Origin: DATARN01 sp963851105
GTDB lineage: Bacteria; Actinomycetota; Acidimicrobiia; Acidimicrobiales; Palsa-688
NCBI GenBank assembly: GCA_963851105.1
Contig: CAWKNP010000002.1
Coordinates: 620,001-684,000, forward strand
Reading direction: 5' to 3'
DNA: 64,000 nt
Shown: positions 28,551 to 37,212 of the stretch, in pieces
Position numbering within the stretch: the first letter of the stretch is position 1
Layout: the number at the start of each line of letters is the position of its first letter
Program-made: the position numbers and the translations under genes
The notes under the pieces: generated by a model
Databases searched by the model: none
What the model saw: only the letters and a program-made list of their open reading frames with translations
Told to the model about the DNA's origin: nothing

Positions 28551-29672
28551 GTGCCGCGTCTTCCATTGGTCGCTGGGCTTGCCGTGGCCGGCGTCCTGGC
28601 CGCGTGCGCCGGGGCATCAAGCCGTGCGGGCGCCGCCCACCCCGGGCTCGCGGGCACGGCGCCGGTGATCGCAGCCGCCCAGACCACGGCGGCCGCGCTC
28701 GGCGAGACCGCAGCGATGTCGGTCCGCTCAACGCAGCCGCCGCCTTCGACCGCGCGGCGAGCAACCCAAGCGGTGCCGCCGCTACCAACGCCGCGACAAA
28801 CGGGGGCGTCAACTGCGAACGCCAGGACGGGTTCGAACGCAAGCGGCCCGACTACGACAATGGCTTCGCTCGGCGCGTGCGGGGGTGTCACCATCGCCAA
28901 GGCGAATGGGGGCATGTGGCAATGCTCGTTCGACGACGAGTTCAGCGGTACCACGCTCAACACCCGAAACTGGGTCGTCCAGCAGACCGCGACCAGCGGT
29001 TATACCAACGGCAGCGGCTCCGGCACCGTCTGCTACCTGAACAGCCCGAACAACGTCTCGGTCTCCGGCGGATACCTGAACCTGACCGTCCGCAAGGAAT
29101 CCCACGCCCTTACCTGCCCCTATCCCGGTGGCAACTTCACCACCCAGTACACCAGTGGGATGGTCTCGTCCTACGGCTTGTTCAGCCAGGCCTTCGGGCG
29201 CTTCGAGGTCAGCGCCAAGCTCCCGGCGGCGACGACGAAGGGCCTCCAGGAGACGTTATGGCTGTGGCCGTCCAACGATGTCAAATACGGCGCATGGCCG
29301 GGCTCGGGCGAGATCGACTTTGCCGAGTTCTACAGCCAATATCCAACGCTCGACGTCCCCTACATCCACTACAACGCGGCTAAGCCGGACCCGAATGTGA
29401 CGGCATACAACTGCGCGATCGCCAACGAGAGCCAGTTTCACACCTATGGCGTCGAGTGGACATCGTCATCGATCACGATCCTCTACGACGGCAAGACCTG
29501 CCTCGTCGACCAATGGCACCCGGCGGCGCCACTGGTCGCGCCCCAGCCGTTCAACCAGCCATTCCTCATCGCGCTTACCCAGGCGCTGGGTATCGGCACC
29601 AACGCCTATGTTGCCGGCGTGACGCCGCTTCCGGCGACCACGCAGATCGATTGGGTCCGCGCCTGGAAGTAG
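28551..29672 (+). CDS. Secreted glycoside hydrolase family 16 lipoprotein
   Basis: The 373-residue protein contains the GH16 catalytic motif EIDFAE (nucleophile Glu254, Asp256, acid-base Glu259), with flanking FGRFEVSAKLP and VEWTSSSITILYDG. It likely hydrolyses a beta-1,3 or beta-1,3-1,4 glucan or a related wall polysaccharide. GTG 28551 gives a short N-terminus leading to a lipobox LAAC (Cys19), then a low-complexity Ala/Thr/Ser linker of about 90 residues. Longer in-frame starts overlap the divergent ATPase gene and have no signal-peptide character. The start is uncertain. Confidence 0.82.
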   Translation: MPRLPLVAGLAVAGVLAACAGASSRAGAAHPGLAGTAPVIAAAQTTAAALGETAAMSVRSTQPPPSTARRATQAVPPLPTPRQTGASTANARTGSNASGPTTTMASLGACGGVTIAKANGGMWQCSFDDEFSGTTLNTRNWVVQQTATSGYTNGSGSGTVCYLNSPNNVSVSGGYLNLTVRKESHALTCPYPGGNFTTQYTSGMVSSYGLFSQAFGRFEVSAKLPAATTKGLQETLWLWPSNDVKYGAWPGSGEIDFAEFYSQYPTLDVPYIHYNAAKPDPNVTAYNCAIANESQFHTYGVEWTSSSITILYDGKTCLVDQWHPAAPLVAPQPFNQPFLIALTQALGIGTNAYVAGVTPLPATTQIDWVRAWK

Positions 29673-29742
29673 TCGGCGGCGACACGCTGAGATCCGCCCG
29701 CGTGACTAGGCGGAAATGACTCGAACGTGTCATTGCCCAATC

Positions 29743-30190
29743 GCATGGCGGCGGCTCACAGTGCAGACCTGGACAGGCGCTGGCTTCGGGCTGTCGCCGT
29801 ATCGGCGCGGTCGTCCTTGAGCTAGGTCTCACCTGTGGCATCACCGCTACTGCGCATCTGGCGCTGGCGGCCCCGCTGCCCACGGTTCTGGCCCCGTCGA
29901 GCGGCGGGCCGGTTGTACTACCGACCTATTGGGTGGTATCGCTCCCGGTACCGACAGCTGCCGACCCTGTCACAAGCCAGCAACTCGTCTATCAGGCATT
30001 AAGCGCCGGCGTGGCCGTCAGCACTGAACGGCCCCGGGTGTACCTGGTCTTCTGGGGTTCCCAGTGGGGGACCGGGTCGCCTTGCACGGCTGGTCTTCTC
30101 GTCAACGGCGAAGTAATCGCCGATCGGTTGCTCACAGGCCCAAGTCCTCCTTGGCGGGCTATGGTCGGACGGATTGCAGGAGAGGAGTAG
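29743..30190 (+). pseudogene. Decayed secreted protein fragment
   Basis: A hydrophobic, signal-peptide-like stretch (TAHLALAAPLPTVLAPSSGG) leads into YWVVSLPVPTAADPV and RPRVYLVFWGSQWGTGS, a phrase seen in some actinobacterial secreted proteins. No convincing start exists in that frame; a plausible N-terminus (MAAAHSADLDRRWLRAVAV) lies in another frame, suggesting a frameshift near 29805. The product ends soon after. The family is not identified. Confidence 0.35.
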
Positions 30191-30194
30191 CTCC

Positions 30195-30587
30195 TTGGCA
30201 GAGTTCCCGGCGATCGCACATGTCGCTCTCACGGTCAGCGACCTTGACCGCAGCCGCAAGTGGTATCAGCGACTTTTCGGTTCAGATCCAGTCCTTGACC
30301 AGAACACCGGTCCGTTTCACCAGGTTGTTTGGTCGGTGAGTGGAGGTCTTGTGGCCATTAATTGGTTCCCCGACGTGCACTGTTCTGAGCCGTTCGATGA
30401 GCGCCGTCCGGGACTCGATCATTTGTCCTTCGCATGTTCCAGTCGATCCGAACTCGAAGCTTGGGAACGACGCCTCGATGAACTGAACGTCCCGAATGGA
30501 GGGGTCGTTGAAGCCAGCTACGGCTTAGTGCTGTCGTTTCGCGACCCGGACAACATCGCTCTGGAGTTCTTCGCTTCCCTGGGCTAG
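30195..30587 (+). CDS. VOC/glyoxalase-fold protein
   Basis: The 130-residue protein has the vicinal-oxygen-chelate pattern: AHVALTVSDLDRSRKWYQRLFG at the N-terminus, GLDHLSFACSSRSELEAW in the second half and a final FRDPDNIALEFFA with the metal glutamate. The TTG at 30195 is preceded by GGAGAGGAG with a 7-nt gap; another TTG lies at 30174. The family includes dioxygenases, isomerases and resistance proteins, and the substrate is unknown. Confidence 0.82.
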   Translation: MAEFPAIAHVALTVSDLDRSRKWYQRLFGSDPVLDQNTGPFHQVVWSVSGGLVAINWFPDVHCSEPFDERRPGLDHLSFACSSRSELEAWERRLDELNVPNGGVVEASYGLVLSFRDPDNIALEFFASLG

Positions 30588-30730
30588 GCGGGCCTCTGGA
30601 GAATCGGTCCTTCGACGGTCTCAGTCCGCGGCGGACGGCCAATCCAACGTGAACGGACGCCAGACGTATGGAGGGGTCCAGAATGCGAGCGCATTCAGAT
30701 ACCGCCCTACTCCTTCGGGCATGCCCCGGT

Positions 30731-30795
30731 TCGGCGGTCGGTTGTGCTTCTGCGGGCAGGTCCCGCGAGTTACCGGGTCGCCGCGCGGTCGCGTC
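30731..30795 (+). repeat. About 63-bp repeat, copy near a truncated gene
   Basis: The segment TCGGCGGTCGGT...CTGCGGGCAGGTCCCGCGAGT...CCGGGTCGCCGCGCG is shared with 62233-62295, which lies upstream of recombinase copy 2. It has only a few mismatches or indels and contains a small hairpin GCGGG-CAGGT-CCCGC. Here it abuts a gene fragment, as if it were the end of a mobile segment. Confidence 0.55.
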
Positions 30796-31193
30796 CAGCC
30801 ACTCTGGCGGTCGATGACGTCTTAGAGGGATTGAAGATTGACGGTCGCCGGCTGGAACCGCGCCACCTCCTCGGGTCGTCGATCGCGATCGGTCTCGTGA
30901 CGTCCGTCGGGAGGGTCGACGTTGTGCTCCAACCAAGAGGCTTCGAGGGCGGTTACGCCGAACTGGTCGGCTCGGCTGTCACGGTTGACGTCGACGGCAT
31001 GACGGTCCAAGTCGGTGCCCTCGCTGACCTCCTCACCTCCAAGCAGCTTCTCGGTCGGGAGAAAGATATGGAGCATCTCCCGCTACTCGAGGCACGCTGC
31101 GCCGAGCTGGGTCATGAAGGGGCTCCTCGGCTTGGTCGTCGTCCACCTGGCCGCGACCGCGACCGCGACCGCGGTCTCGACCTGGGCCTGTGA
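30796..31193 (+). pseudogene. Nucleotidyltransferase-like protein fragment
   Basis: The frame reads DDVLEGLKIDGRRLEPRHLLGSS and ends in VGALADLLTSKQLLGREKDMEHLPLLEARCAEL, the C-terminal pattern of antitoxin-like or housekeeping nucleotidyltransferases (LxxSKxxxxRxKDxxHL). The N-terminal catalytic part is missing and is replaced by the 63-bp repeat. The last 30 residues are a low-complexity Arg/Asp run (GACCGCGACCGC repeats). It appears truncated by insertion or recombination. Confidence 0.5.
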
Positions 31194-31360
31194 CCGCCGA
31201 GCGGACACATTCGACGAGGCGTCGCCGCCAATCGCTATCCGGAGAACGTAGCTGCTGATCCTGACAGCTCAGCGACCAGCGGGGACACCGACATTCTGGC
31301 GCGTCGCCCCAACGTCTCAGCGGTTCCTGACGGGTCGCGTCACAAGGAAAGTTGTTGGTT

Positions 31361-31385
31361 GATGCTAGCAGCCACTGCTAGCATC
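31361..31385. promoter_or_regulatory. Perfect palindrome before the CcdA-like gene
   Basis: GATGCTAGCA-GCCAC-TGCTAGCATC is a perfect inverted repeat with 10-bp arms, ending 5 bp before the antitoxin ATG. It is the natural operator for autorepression by the antitoxin complex. Confidence 0.7.
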
Positions 31386-31390
31386 GAAGT

Positions 31391-31597
31391 ATGGCGTCGC
31401 GCACCACATTCACGCTCGATGACGAACTGGCCCGGCGTGCCCGCGAGCTGGGGATCAACGTCTCAGCGGCAGCCCGCCAAGGGGTCGCTGACGCGGTGCG
31501 TGCCGCGATGGCTCGGGCGGATCGAGAGGCATATCTTCGGCATCCCGAGAACCCCGACCCATTCTGGACTGACGCTGAAGCCTGGAGCGAGGAGTGA
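31391..31597 (+). CDS. CcdA-like antitoxin
   Basis: The 68-residue protein begins MASRTTFTLDDELARRARELGINVSAAARQGV, a ribbon-helix-helix DNA-binding domain of the CcdA kind. Its acidic tail (NPDPFWTDAEAWSEE) is the presumed toxin-neutralising end. Its stop overlaps the toxin GTG (GTGA), and a perfect palindrome precedes it. Confidence 0.85.
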   Translation: MASRTTFTLDDELARRARELGINVSAAARQGVADAVRAAMARADREAYLRHPENPDPFWTDAEAWSEE

Positions 31598-31902
31598 GGC
31601 GCGGGGAGCTCTGGTTGGCCCACGTTGGTCGCAAGAGGCGACCCGTCCTGGTATTGACTCGGTCGGAGGTCATCGAAGTACGAAAGCTGGTCACGGTCGC
31701 AGAAATCACAACGTCCATTCGCGGCTTGGCCGCCGAGGTTGATTTGGACCACGTCGACGTTGGGCTTAATCGACCTTCGGTCATCAACTGCGACGGCCTC
31801 CACACCGTCGAGCAAGCAACGCTCAGCGGTCCGATTGGGCGCGTCGGCGACGACACAATGCGAAGGGTCTGTTCCGCAGTCAGCTACGCCATCGGTTGTT
31901 GA
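31594..31902 (+). CDS. MazF/PemK-type toxin
   Basis: The 102-residue protein starts at GTG 31594 with RRGELWLAHVGRKRRPVLVLTRSEV, the beta-barrel start of MazF/PemK/CcdB toxins. SVINCDGLHTVEQATL is the second conserved block. MazF-type members are mRNA endoribonucleases. CcdA-like antitoxins paired with PemK-like toxins are known in actinobacteria. Confidence 0.85.
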   Translation: MRRGELWLAHVGRKRRPVLVLTRSEVIEVRKLVTVAEITTSIRGLAAEVDLDHVDVGLNRPSVINCDGLHTVEQATLSGPIGRVGDDTMRRVCSAVSYAIGC

Positions 31903-32151
31903 CCGACGTGCTGTGGGGGGCTCGCGAGGCGAGTTCGGCCGCCTACCTGCCGTTGTGAGCCAGTCCGCTGTCCCGCCGCGACCACGCCAGAGCCGATACG
32001 CGCGGCCCGGTGCCGACGAGGCTGGCCTCTGATGCCACCCAGATGAGTAGATATGCCGGGATCGGGTTCCGCGGCCTGCCAGGTCCTGCGAAGCCCTTCA
32101 GGTTGCGTGGGACACGAACATTCCGCGGAGTCAAGCCGACAGCGTCAATAC

Positions 32152-32454
32152 TCAATGTTCTCGGATTACTGCGGTCGAGCGTCGAATACCCGATGGCGAC
32201 CAGATGTACCGCCAAAGCCCGGCCTGTTCGCCGATCGTCTCGAAGGTGAAGTCCTTCGCCCAACCTCCGCCGGTCAGACGCTGCATCCCCAGGCCGTAGA
32301 CGAGACCGAGACACACGGCTACCCCAAGGAAGAATGCTCCGGGGAGAACTGTCCACGGCGCCAGGACGAATGATACGAGGAAGCCAAGGAGGAGGACCAT
32401 GCCCGCAAGGTGCAGCGTCGCCTCTGTGCGCGTCGGGCGGAATGCAGAACCCAT
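32152..32454 (-). CDS. Small membrane protein, hypothetical
   Basis: The 100-residue frame has two adjacent hydrophobic segments (LAGMVLLLGFLVSFVLAPWTVLPGAFFLGVAVCLGLVYGL) and a polar C-terminus (KDFTFETIGEQAGLWRYIW). No family is recognised. Start ATG 32454 has only a weak GGTGGT upstream. The clean two-helix topology supports a real gene. Confidence 0.5.
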   Translation of the reverse strand: MGSAFRPTRTEATLHLAGMVLLLGFLVSFVLAPWTVLPGAFFLGVAVCLGLVYGLGMQRLTGGGWAKDFTFETIGEQAGLWRYIWSPSGIRRSTAVIREH

Positions 32455-32759
32455 ACCACCATCATCCCGCGCTCACGACTGGAACTAGACGGGAGCCCGC
32501 ACATCGCCCTCGATAGGTTGCGATAACGACCCACGCGACGGGGGCACGCCGGCAACGCGGATGAGTCGATCGGGCGGGTGGGCATACTCCGGGCTTGGTC
32601 CATCGCCGGCTATCAGGCGGCGGGCGACTGCTCCGTCAATCTGGCAGCGGACCCAACAGGGTACCGTTGAGGAAGCGCGTGTCGGATAAGGCGATACGAG
32701 GCACAATCTCGCTGTTCGCCCCGACCTGGAGGGTGTCGTTGGCAAGTCCGACACACGTT
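32455..32759. other. Gene-poor interval
   Basis: No reading frame with family or codon character was found, and no clear promoter, terminator or repeat. Confidence 0.4.
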
Positions 32760-33191
32760 ATGACGATGAATGGGCGAATCAGCGGAGAACTCAAGGGCCT
32801 TTTGCCCGAGGAGGAACTGCGCCGGCTGGTCCACCTTCTCGACGGCCGCGGGAGGTACTCGCTCAGCCTTTGGGCGGTGCCCGCGGGGACCACGTTCGAT
32901 CGGGTGGACCTGCGGTCTTGGCCGCGTGAGTACATACAGGTCGCTGGCCGCCCGGCACGCATGACCGTCGAGGTCCGTCGACCGCACGGCGACGGCTACA
33001 GCCACTGTGTCGTCGGCCGCCCGTCAGGCAAGGGTGGACCAGCTACCGAGACCATCGAGTGGGACGGGGTGGAGACCGCCGTGCAAGCCAACGAGGTCTT
33101 CGACGTGGAGGAGGTCGGGGTGTTGTTCGTCGCGTACTTCCGCGCTGGCGATGTGCCGAGCCGTTACCGATGCCGACGGCTCGACCTGTGA
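32760..33191 (+). CDS. Hypothetical protein
   Basis: The 143-residue protein (MTMNGRISGELKGLLPEEELRRLVHLLDGRG...) has alternating hydrophobic/polar character (YSLSLWAVPAGTTFDRVDLRSWPREYIQVAG; VGVLFVAYFRAGDVP) consistent with a soluble alpha/beta domain. No family was recognised. The upstream in-frame extension is compositionally poor. A second ATG lies at 32766. Confidence 0.55.
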   Translation: MTMNGRISGELKGLLPEEELRRLVHLLDGRGRYSLSLWAVPAGTTFDRVDLRSWPREYIQVAGRPARMTVEVRRPHGDGYSHCVVGRPSGKGGPATETIEWDGVETAVQANEVFDVEEVGVLFVAYFRAGDVPSRYRCRRLDL

Positions 33192-33332
33192 ACCAGCCGC
33201 CGCGAATACAACGGCGTTGGCAAACGCTCTGAGGACGACGGCCGCGACGCTGCGCCCATCCCCGGCGATAGGACCTGGCCCGCCGTCAACCCGTGGATTC
33301 GGTGGTCGGCAGCTTCGTCCGTGGCATCGTTA

Positions 33333-33614
33333 ATGTCCTTCGAGAACGTCGTCCGGCCACAGGCGGAAGGGCCGTACCCGTGTCCGTGTTGTGGTTACAT
33401 GACCTTGGTCGCCAGGGGCGCCTACATCATCTGCCAGGTCTGCTTCTGGGAGGACGACGGCCAAGATGGTCATGATGCGGACGACGTCCGAGGAGGGCCG
33501 AACGGCGCACTGAGCCTTACCGAGGCGCGGGCGAACTTCAAGAGGTTTCGGGCGTGGGATGAGGCGGCGGTCCAGTCCGTTCGGGAGCCTCGGCCGGAGG
33601 AGTTCCCGACCTAG
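33333..33614 (+). CDS. CPCC-type cysteine-rich protein
   Basis: The 93-residue protein contains GPYPCPCCGYMTLVARGAYIICQVCFWEDDGQD, the two-cysteine-pair zinc-ribbon arrangement of the CPCC family, followed by DDVRGGPNGALSLTEARANFKRF. The family is widespread but of unknown function, and often found near toxin-antitoxin and polymorphic-toxin loci. Start ATG 33333, with an alternative GTG at 33321. Confidence 0.8.
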   Translation: MSFENVVRPQAEGPYPCPCCGYMTLVARGAYIICQVCFWEDDGQDGHDADDVRGGPNGALSLTEARANFKRFRAWDEAAVQSVREPRPEEFPT

Positions 33615-33741
33615 CGAAACGGGCCAGATTGACGCTCATGGGCTTACGCTTGGACAGGGGCCGCACGACGGAGTGGCGTTTGACGCGCCCTGTTCGGCGG
33701 ATATGACGGGATTCAGCGACCCGGTGCTCTCGGGGCAGCGC

Positions 33742-34245
33742 TCATCCAATGAGACTCCCCGCCGCGATACCGGCGGGGCGGATGACTGTCATACCGGGGA
33801 TCGCGCTGCAATAGTCGATCAGCTCATTGAGATCTAGGTAAGCCCGGTCGAGGTTCACGGACCGACCGCGTTCATCAGTGAGGACCATCGCCCGGTCGGG
33901 TGCTCCAGGTACCCCGATATTGCGGGCCCTGGGGACAAGGCTCGATCTGTCGCCCAGGTCGAGCGTGACACCGCGGCCGATAACGCGCCGAACGCTGGCC
34001 TCACGGTCGACAATATCGAGTACACGGACGAAATATTGTTGATGCGCGAACCAGAAAGCAGCTAATCCAGCCGCACCAGCGAGGACCGAGACCAGCACGG
34101 CTTTGCCGACGGAGACGAAAAGCGTAGCGGTGGCCGCGAACACGCCTACCACGACGATCGTGCTTGCCAGTTGGACCCAAACGATGACAAGGGCCCATTT
34201 CGAACACGAGACGTGAATCCTGGTTGGCGTTTCGTCGTTCGACAT
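33742..34245 (-). CDS. Membrane protein, hypothetical
   Basis: The 167-residue protein (MSNDETPTRIHVSCSKWAL...) has two hydrophobic segments (LVIVWVQLASTIVVVGVFAATATLFV, AVLVSVLAGAAGLAAFWFA) followed by a soluble domain with RSSLVPRARN and LNELIDYCSAIPG. This resembles small PH-like membrane proteins. Function unknown. Confidence 0.6.
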   Translation of the reverse strand: MSNDETPTRIHVSCSKWALVIVWVQLASTIVVVGVFAATATLFVSVGKAVLVSVLAGAAGLAAFWFAHQQYFVRVLDIVDREASVRRVIGRGVTLDLGDRSSLVPRARNIGVPGAPDRAMVLTDERGRSVNLDRAYLDLNELIDYCSAIPGMTVIRPAGIAAGSLIG

Positions 34246-34631
34246 CTCTCCAGTGTGGCCCAATCAGCTGCCCACGAGCACCGGCGCGAGCCGGGTCTCG
34301 CTCGCTCGCTGGCCCGGCACGATCGGCAATCTTGGCGGCCCTCCCACCCATTTAAGGCCGCACACTCCCGTCGTTACGCGCCCCCAGGCAGCGGCAGTCG
34401 GCTGTCGCCAATCCGCCCGGATGTGTCCATCTGGCGAGCCAATTGGAGCCCGCGAGGTTGGTGAGCTGCTACAGGGTCCTGCGCCCGAAGAGCCGACAGG
34501 CGGCCAGGATTCCTACGGCGAAGAGGACTACAGGGCCGATGTTCGGAGTCCGAGAGCGTCCCCCCACGGCGGATGGTGATGAAACAGGTGTCGCGATCCT
34601 TGGGGAGGATCACGGCGGCAAGGCGGCGGGC
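34246..34631. other. Gene-poor interval
   Basis: Nothing coding or regulatory could be supported here. Confidence 0.4.
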
Positions 34632-35186
34632 CTAGAACCACTCCAGAGCCATCGCGGTTATCGATTTGATCTCCTCGTGTGTCGCATCCCGAGCTCGCCC
34701 CGAGCGCCAGGAGGCTTCGTCTTGCAGGCAGACCGTGAGTTTGCGTGCCTCGCCCCACGAGCACCGAATAAGCGTCACCGTCCCGGGCTGTTGCCAGCTG
34801 GTGTGGAGCTCATGGGCGAGCTGACGATACTCGTCGCCCTCATGGAGGGTTTCCGCCGCCGCCGACAGCCTCACCGTGTCCGATCGGCGCTGTTCCTCGT
34901 CGGGCAGCGAGTATCGCAAGCGGATGTATTCGTCGCCCGCAGCGTTCTCCACGTATCGGGTGTTGGTCAGCTCGCCCACGATGATGGCCGAGGTGAAGTC
35001 GTAGGGGTGGTCGTGGATGGGCGGGTCCCCATCGCTCAGGCTCGGGTTCCAAACGTGAAGGCGGTACTCCCGCCGCTCGTCCAGGCGCAGCCCCATCAGC
35101 CCGATATCCTGCATCCGCCAGGGGAAGTCCTCGGCGTGGCGGAGGAGCGTGAAGGCCAGGGCCTTGGTCATAGTCGTCTCACTCAT
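34632..35186 (-). CDS. Cupin-like protein, hypothetical
   Basis: The 184-residue protein starts at ATG 35186 with GGAGG 6 nt upstream. YRLHVWNPSLSDGDPPIHDHPYDFTSAIIVGELTNTRY has the glycine-rich turn and HDH metal-ligand pattern of cupins, like cysteine-dioxygenase-type proteins. AHELHTSWQQPGTVTLI provides a possible third ligand. It is probably a metal-binding beta-barrel of unknown substrate. Confidence 0.6.
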   Translation of the reverse strand: MSETTMTKALAFTLLRHAEDFPWRMQDIGLMGLRLDERREYRLHVWNPSLSDGDPPIHDHPYDFTSAIIVGELTNTRYVENAAGDEYIRLRYSLPDEEQRRSDTVRLSAAAETLHEGDEYRQLAHELHTSWQQPGTVTLIRCSWGEARKLTVCLQDEASWRSGRARDATHEEIKSITAMALEWF

Positions 35187-35394
35187 CAACGCCTCCTCGG
35201 GCCTGGCACCGATGCCATGCACGGACTTGGATCACATCACTGTCATTTGAACAAGTCAAGGGGTATGACATCCGGGGTGAGTTGGCGCCGGACACCGACG
35301 TGTCGGGCGGGGCGGCCTACCTTGACGGCGCTCCACTCGTCGCTGATGTGGACCGGCAGGCTCGACGTCGTCATGGCGGACGGCGACGAGTCGA

Positions 35395-35816
35395 TCAGTG
35401 GTCGATGACCGCTAGTTCAAGACCGCAGAGGCGGTCGGGCTCGGCGATCACGTCGATCTCGGTGATGTTGTCACCCACGATCGTGAGGCCGATCACCATC
35501 AGAAGCCACCCGCGCGGCGCGATCACCAGGCCCACCGATCCATACACCATCGCCGGCCCGGGCGAAGGCGGCCCGATGCGCCAGGGCTTGGTTGGCTACC
35601 GCGGGCGCACCTCGCACTGCTTCCCGACGCGCCCATCGACACTGGGACTTTGTCGGCTCGGAGCACAACATTGGGATCGAGAACCGCCACCAGGGCGTCG
35701 AAATCCCCCCCTCGCGAGGCGGCCAGGTAGGCGTCGACAACCTCATTTCGCAAGATGAGGTCGACCTCATTGCCAACATCAACGTATGGACCCGCCTCAA
35801 CGTGGCGACCCGGCAA
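35395..35816 (-). pseudogene. Remnant of a SigJ-like ECF sigma factor C-terminal domain
   Basis: Homology to the SnoaL/NTF2-like C-terminal domain of SigJ-type sigma factors is spread over three frames: EVVDAYLAASRGGDFDALVAVLDPNVVLRADKVP, then EAVRGAPAVANQALAHRAAFARAG, then APRGWLLMVIGLTIVGDNITEIDVIAEPDRL. At least two frameshifts break it and the sigma domains are absent. A dead gene end. Confidence 0.65.
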
Positions 35817-36372
35817 CCGGCGGGGGAATGGGCGCCGGCTGTGCCTCCTCGGCCCCGGGCATGACGATTCCGGCGACGACGCGCCGACGACGCCCCGGCG
35901 CAGGCGGGTTGGTCAGCTGTCGCTGGACGACGACGACGAGGTCGCGTACGAACTCGGCCAACTCGGTGTCGGACAGCCACAGTCCGGCCATGCGATAGCC
36001 GACGCCATCGCGAAGCAGGTCGGGCTGGTCCCGGGTGAGATAGCGGTCGAAATCACCGAGCAATCCGGCGACGAAGGCCATGAAGGCCTGCCGTTGGTCG
36101 TCGCGGCTCATGTCCGACGCCTCGGCCGGCCCGAGTTGGGCGGTGCTGAGCCTGAGCACATACGTCCGTTCCACGGCGCCGCGGACCCGCCGCTCGGCCA
36201 CCACGGCCAAGACCCCGGCTTGGACCAGCCGGGCGACGTGGCGATACAGGCTGCCGGCAGGGACGTCGGAGAGCTCCTTGGCGAGCTGACTGGTGGTCAG
36301 GGCCCGGTCCCCCAGAAAGGCTTGGACGATACGCAGCCGCACGGGATGTAACAGCAGGTCGGCGCTCGCCAT
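35797..36372 (-). CDS. ArsR/PadR-like winged-helix regulator
   Basis: The 191-residue protein opens MASADLLLHPVRLRIVQAFLGDRALTTSQLAKELSDVPAGSLYRHVARLVQAGVL, a winged-helix DNA-binding domain of the ArsR type. The rest is helical. It is divergent from the gene at 36446, and an inverted repeat lies between them. It probably represses both. Its 3' end overlaps the SigJ remnant. Confidence 0.82.
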   Translation of the reverse strand: MASADLLLHPVRLRIVQAFLGDRALTTSQLAKELSDVPAGSLYRHVARLVQAGVLAVVAERRVRGAVERTYVLRLSTAQLGPAEASDMSRDDQRQAFMAFVAGLLGDFDRYLTRDQPDLLRDGVGYRMAGLWLSDTELAEFVRDLVVVVQRQLTNPPAPGRRRRVVAGIVMPGAEEAQPAPIPPPVAGSPR

Positions 36373-36384
36373 CAGTGCACCCTA

Positions 36385-36400
36385 GCGAAGCAACGTTCGC
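36385..36400. promoter_or_regulatory. Probable operator between divergent genes
   Basis: GCGAA-GCAACG-TTCGC is an inverted repeat 13 bp upstream of the regulator start and 46 bp before the divergent gene. It is a candidate site for the winged-helix regulator. Confidence 0.45.
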
Positions 36401-36445
36401 ATTTGCGGTATCATTCATAGTAGTAGTAACAATAGAGGAGGTCCA

Positions 36446-36802
36446 GTGGCCGATCTGAAGGTCGAAGGCAACGAGCTGGTCCTGGAGCTGAGCGCGTGGG
36501 AGAAGGCCGAGACGCTTAATCGCGATGTGCGGGTGCCTCTTTCGTCGGTCCGGGGCGTTGAGGTGCTCGAAGACGCCCATGGCGCGATCGGGTGGCGCGG
36601 ATTTAAGACGCCCGGCACCAGGATCCCCGGTGTCGTCGAGGCCGGAACGTTCCGGATAAAGGGCAAGAGGATCTTCGCGGTCGTCCACCACGACACCCCG
36701 CGGGGCGTGCGGGTGCGCCTCGAAGGAACCAACTTCGACGAGCTGGTCGTCGGAGGCGCCGATCCCGAGGCCGTGGCGGCCACGCTACAGCCGGTCCCCT
36801 AA
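36446..36802 (+). CDS. PH-domain-like small protein, hypothetical
   Basis: The 118-residue protein starts at GTG 36446 with GGAGG 5 nt upstream. It is beta-rich (LVLELSAWEKAETLNRDVRVPLSSVRGVEVLEDA, GTFRIKGKRIFAVVHHDTPRGVRVRLEGTNFDELVVGG), as in bacterial PH-like domains. It is divergently transcribed from the ArsR-type regulator, its probable controller. Function unknown. Confidence 0.7.
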   Translation: MADLKVEGNELVLELSAWEKAETLNRDVRVPLSSVRGVEVLEDAHGAIGWRGFKTPGTRIPGVVEAGTFRIKGKRIFAVVHHDTPRGVRVRLEGTNFDELVVGGADPEAVAATLQPVP

Positions 36803-37212
36803 CCCGGGACGGGCGGACCAAAGACCGAACATCGCGGTGTTGGGGCTCTAGCTTCTTCCCATCAACCTGTAGAACGACCGGAAAATGACAGTGGCAGCGC
36901 CAGGAAAGTCCCCGAAACCGGATCGCGGAGCGCAGCACTTGGCCAGGGGTCAGAGGCTCAGAGAGGGGCCTCGCGGCGCTACGGAACCGTTGTTCTGGCA
37001 CCTTCGGAAGAGGGGCAGATCGATCGTTGTGACCACCCAGATGAATCGGTCGGTCTCCTCGTCGCGGAGACGAGGCCGGCTTTGTTGGAAAAGACTGGAA
37101 CCAGTGCTCCATGCTGGATGTCTGCACAGTCACGGGAGGTCGAGAGGCTAGAAGCGGCGCGAGGGGACGAACACGGTCCAGGCATTCACTCAAGGGCGGC
37201 GGTAACGCCGTC
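36803..37212. other. Gene-poor interval
   Basis: Short frames only; none shows family or signal-peptide character. Confidence 0.4.
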
